A DNA stretch of 6,561 nt from an uncultured Clostridia bacterium. GTDB lineage: Bacteria; Bacillota; Clostridia; Oscillospirales; Acutalibacteraceae. The translations under genes and the position numbers were made by a program. Every line of letters begins with the position of its first letter. The stretch's first letter is position 1. The stretch spans positions 1 through 6,561 of the forward strand of contig CALGGQ010000029.1 in assembly GCA_937915775.1 (NCBI GenBank), written 5' to 3'. Shown in pieces: positions 6,525 through 6,561 of the stretch. A model generated the notes under the pieces. That model was given only the letters and a program-made list of their open reading frames with translations. It was not told where the DNA came from and did no database searches.

Positions 6525-6561
6525 TAGCAAAATGGAATAATAATGCGTTTTATTAAAAGAA

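Overview
The window looks like an ordinary chromosomal stretch from a low-to-mid GC Gram-positive bacterium, most likely a gut-type Clostridia (Oscillospiraceae/Ruminococcaceae-like). I infer this from a GPH-type sugar symporter, an ECF sigma/membrane anti-sigma pair without a zinc motif, a clustered pgk-tpiA-gpmI set, a cofactor-independent phosphoglycerate mutase, strong AGGAG-type ribosome binding sites and T-rich intrinsic terminators. The taxonomic call is an inference from style, not from a marker gene.

Left arm, plus strand (1-1932). The window opens inside the last ~193 codons of a glycoside-pentoside-hexuronide (GPH) cation symporter, closed by a perfect 11-bp hairpin terminator. A two-gene unit follows: an ECF RNA polymerase sigma factor (start placed at 696) and an overlapping gene for a single-pass membrane protein (start placed at 1168), read as its likely anti-sigma factor. 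A candidate ECF-type promoter (630-658) lies just ahead of the sigma gene and would make the pair autoregulated. A hairpin at 1905-1932 ends this unit and, because it has A and T tracts on both sides, can also end the converging unit.

Right arm, minus strand (6561 down to 1937). From a sigma-A-like promoter at about 6495-6524 and a ~72-nt leader, transcription runs through pgk, tpiA, gpmI and a glycerophosphodiester phosphodiesterase gene. Intergenic gaps are 37, 50 and 13 nt. The first three encode phosphoglycerate kinase, triosephosphate isomerase and phosphoglycerate mutase of lower glycolysis, with all the catalytic residues I checked present. The fourth encodes a membrane-anchored GDPD-family enzyme whose glycerol-3-phosphate product could feed the triose-phosphate pool after oxidation to DHAP. 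A terminator-like hairpin with a GCAA tetraloop between tpiA and gpmI may lower expression of the last two genes.

I saw no mobile element, CRISPR array, tRNA or rRNA, and no gene-free stretch over 300 bases. Nothing here is clearly a new system; the best second looks are the sigma/anti-sigma pair and the intra-operon hairpin.
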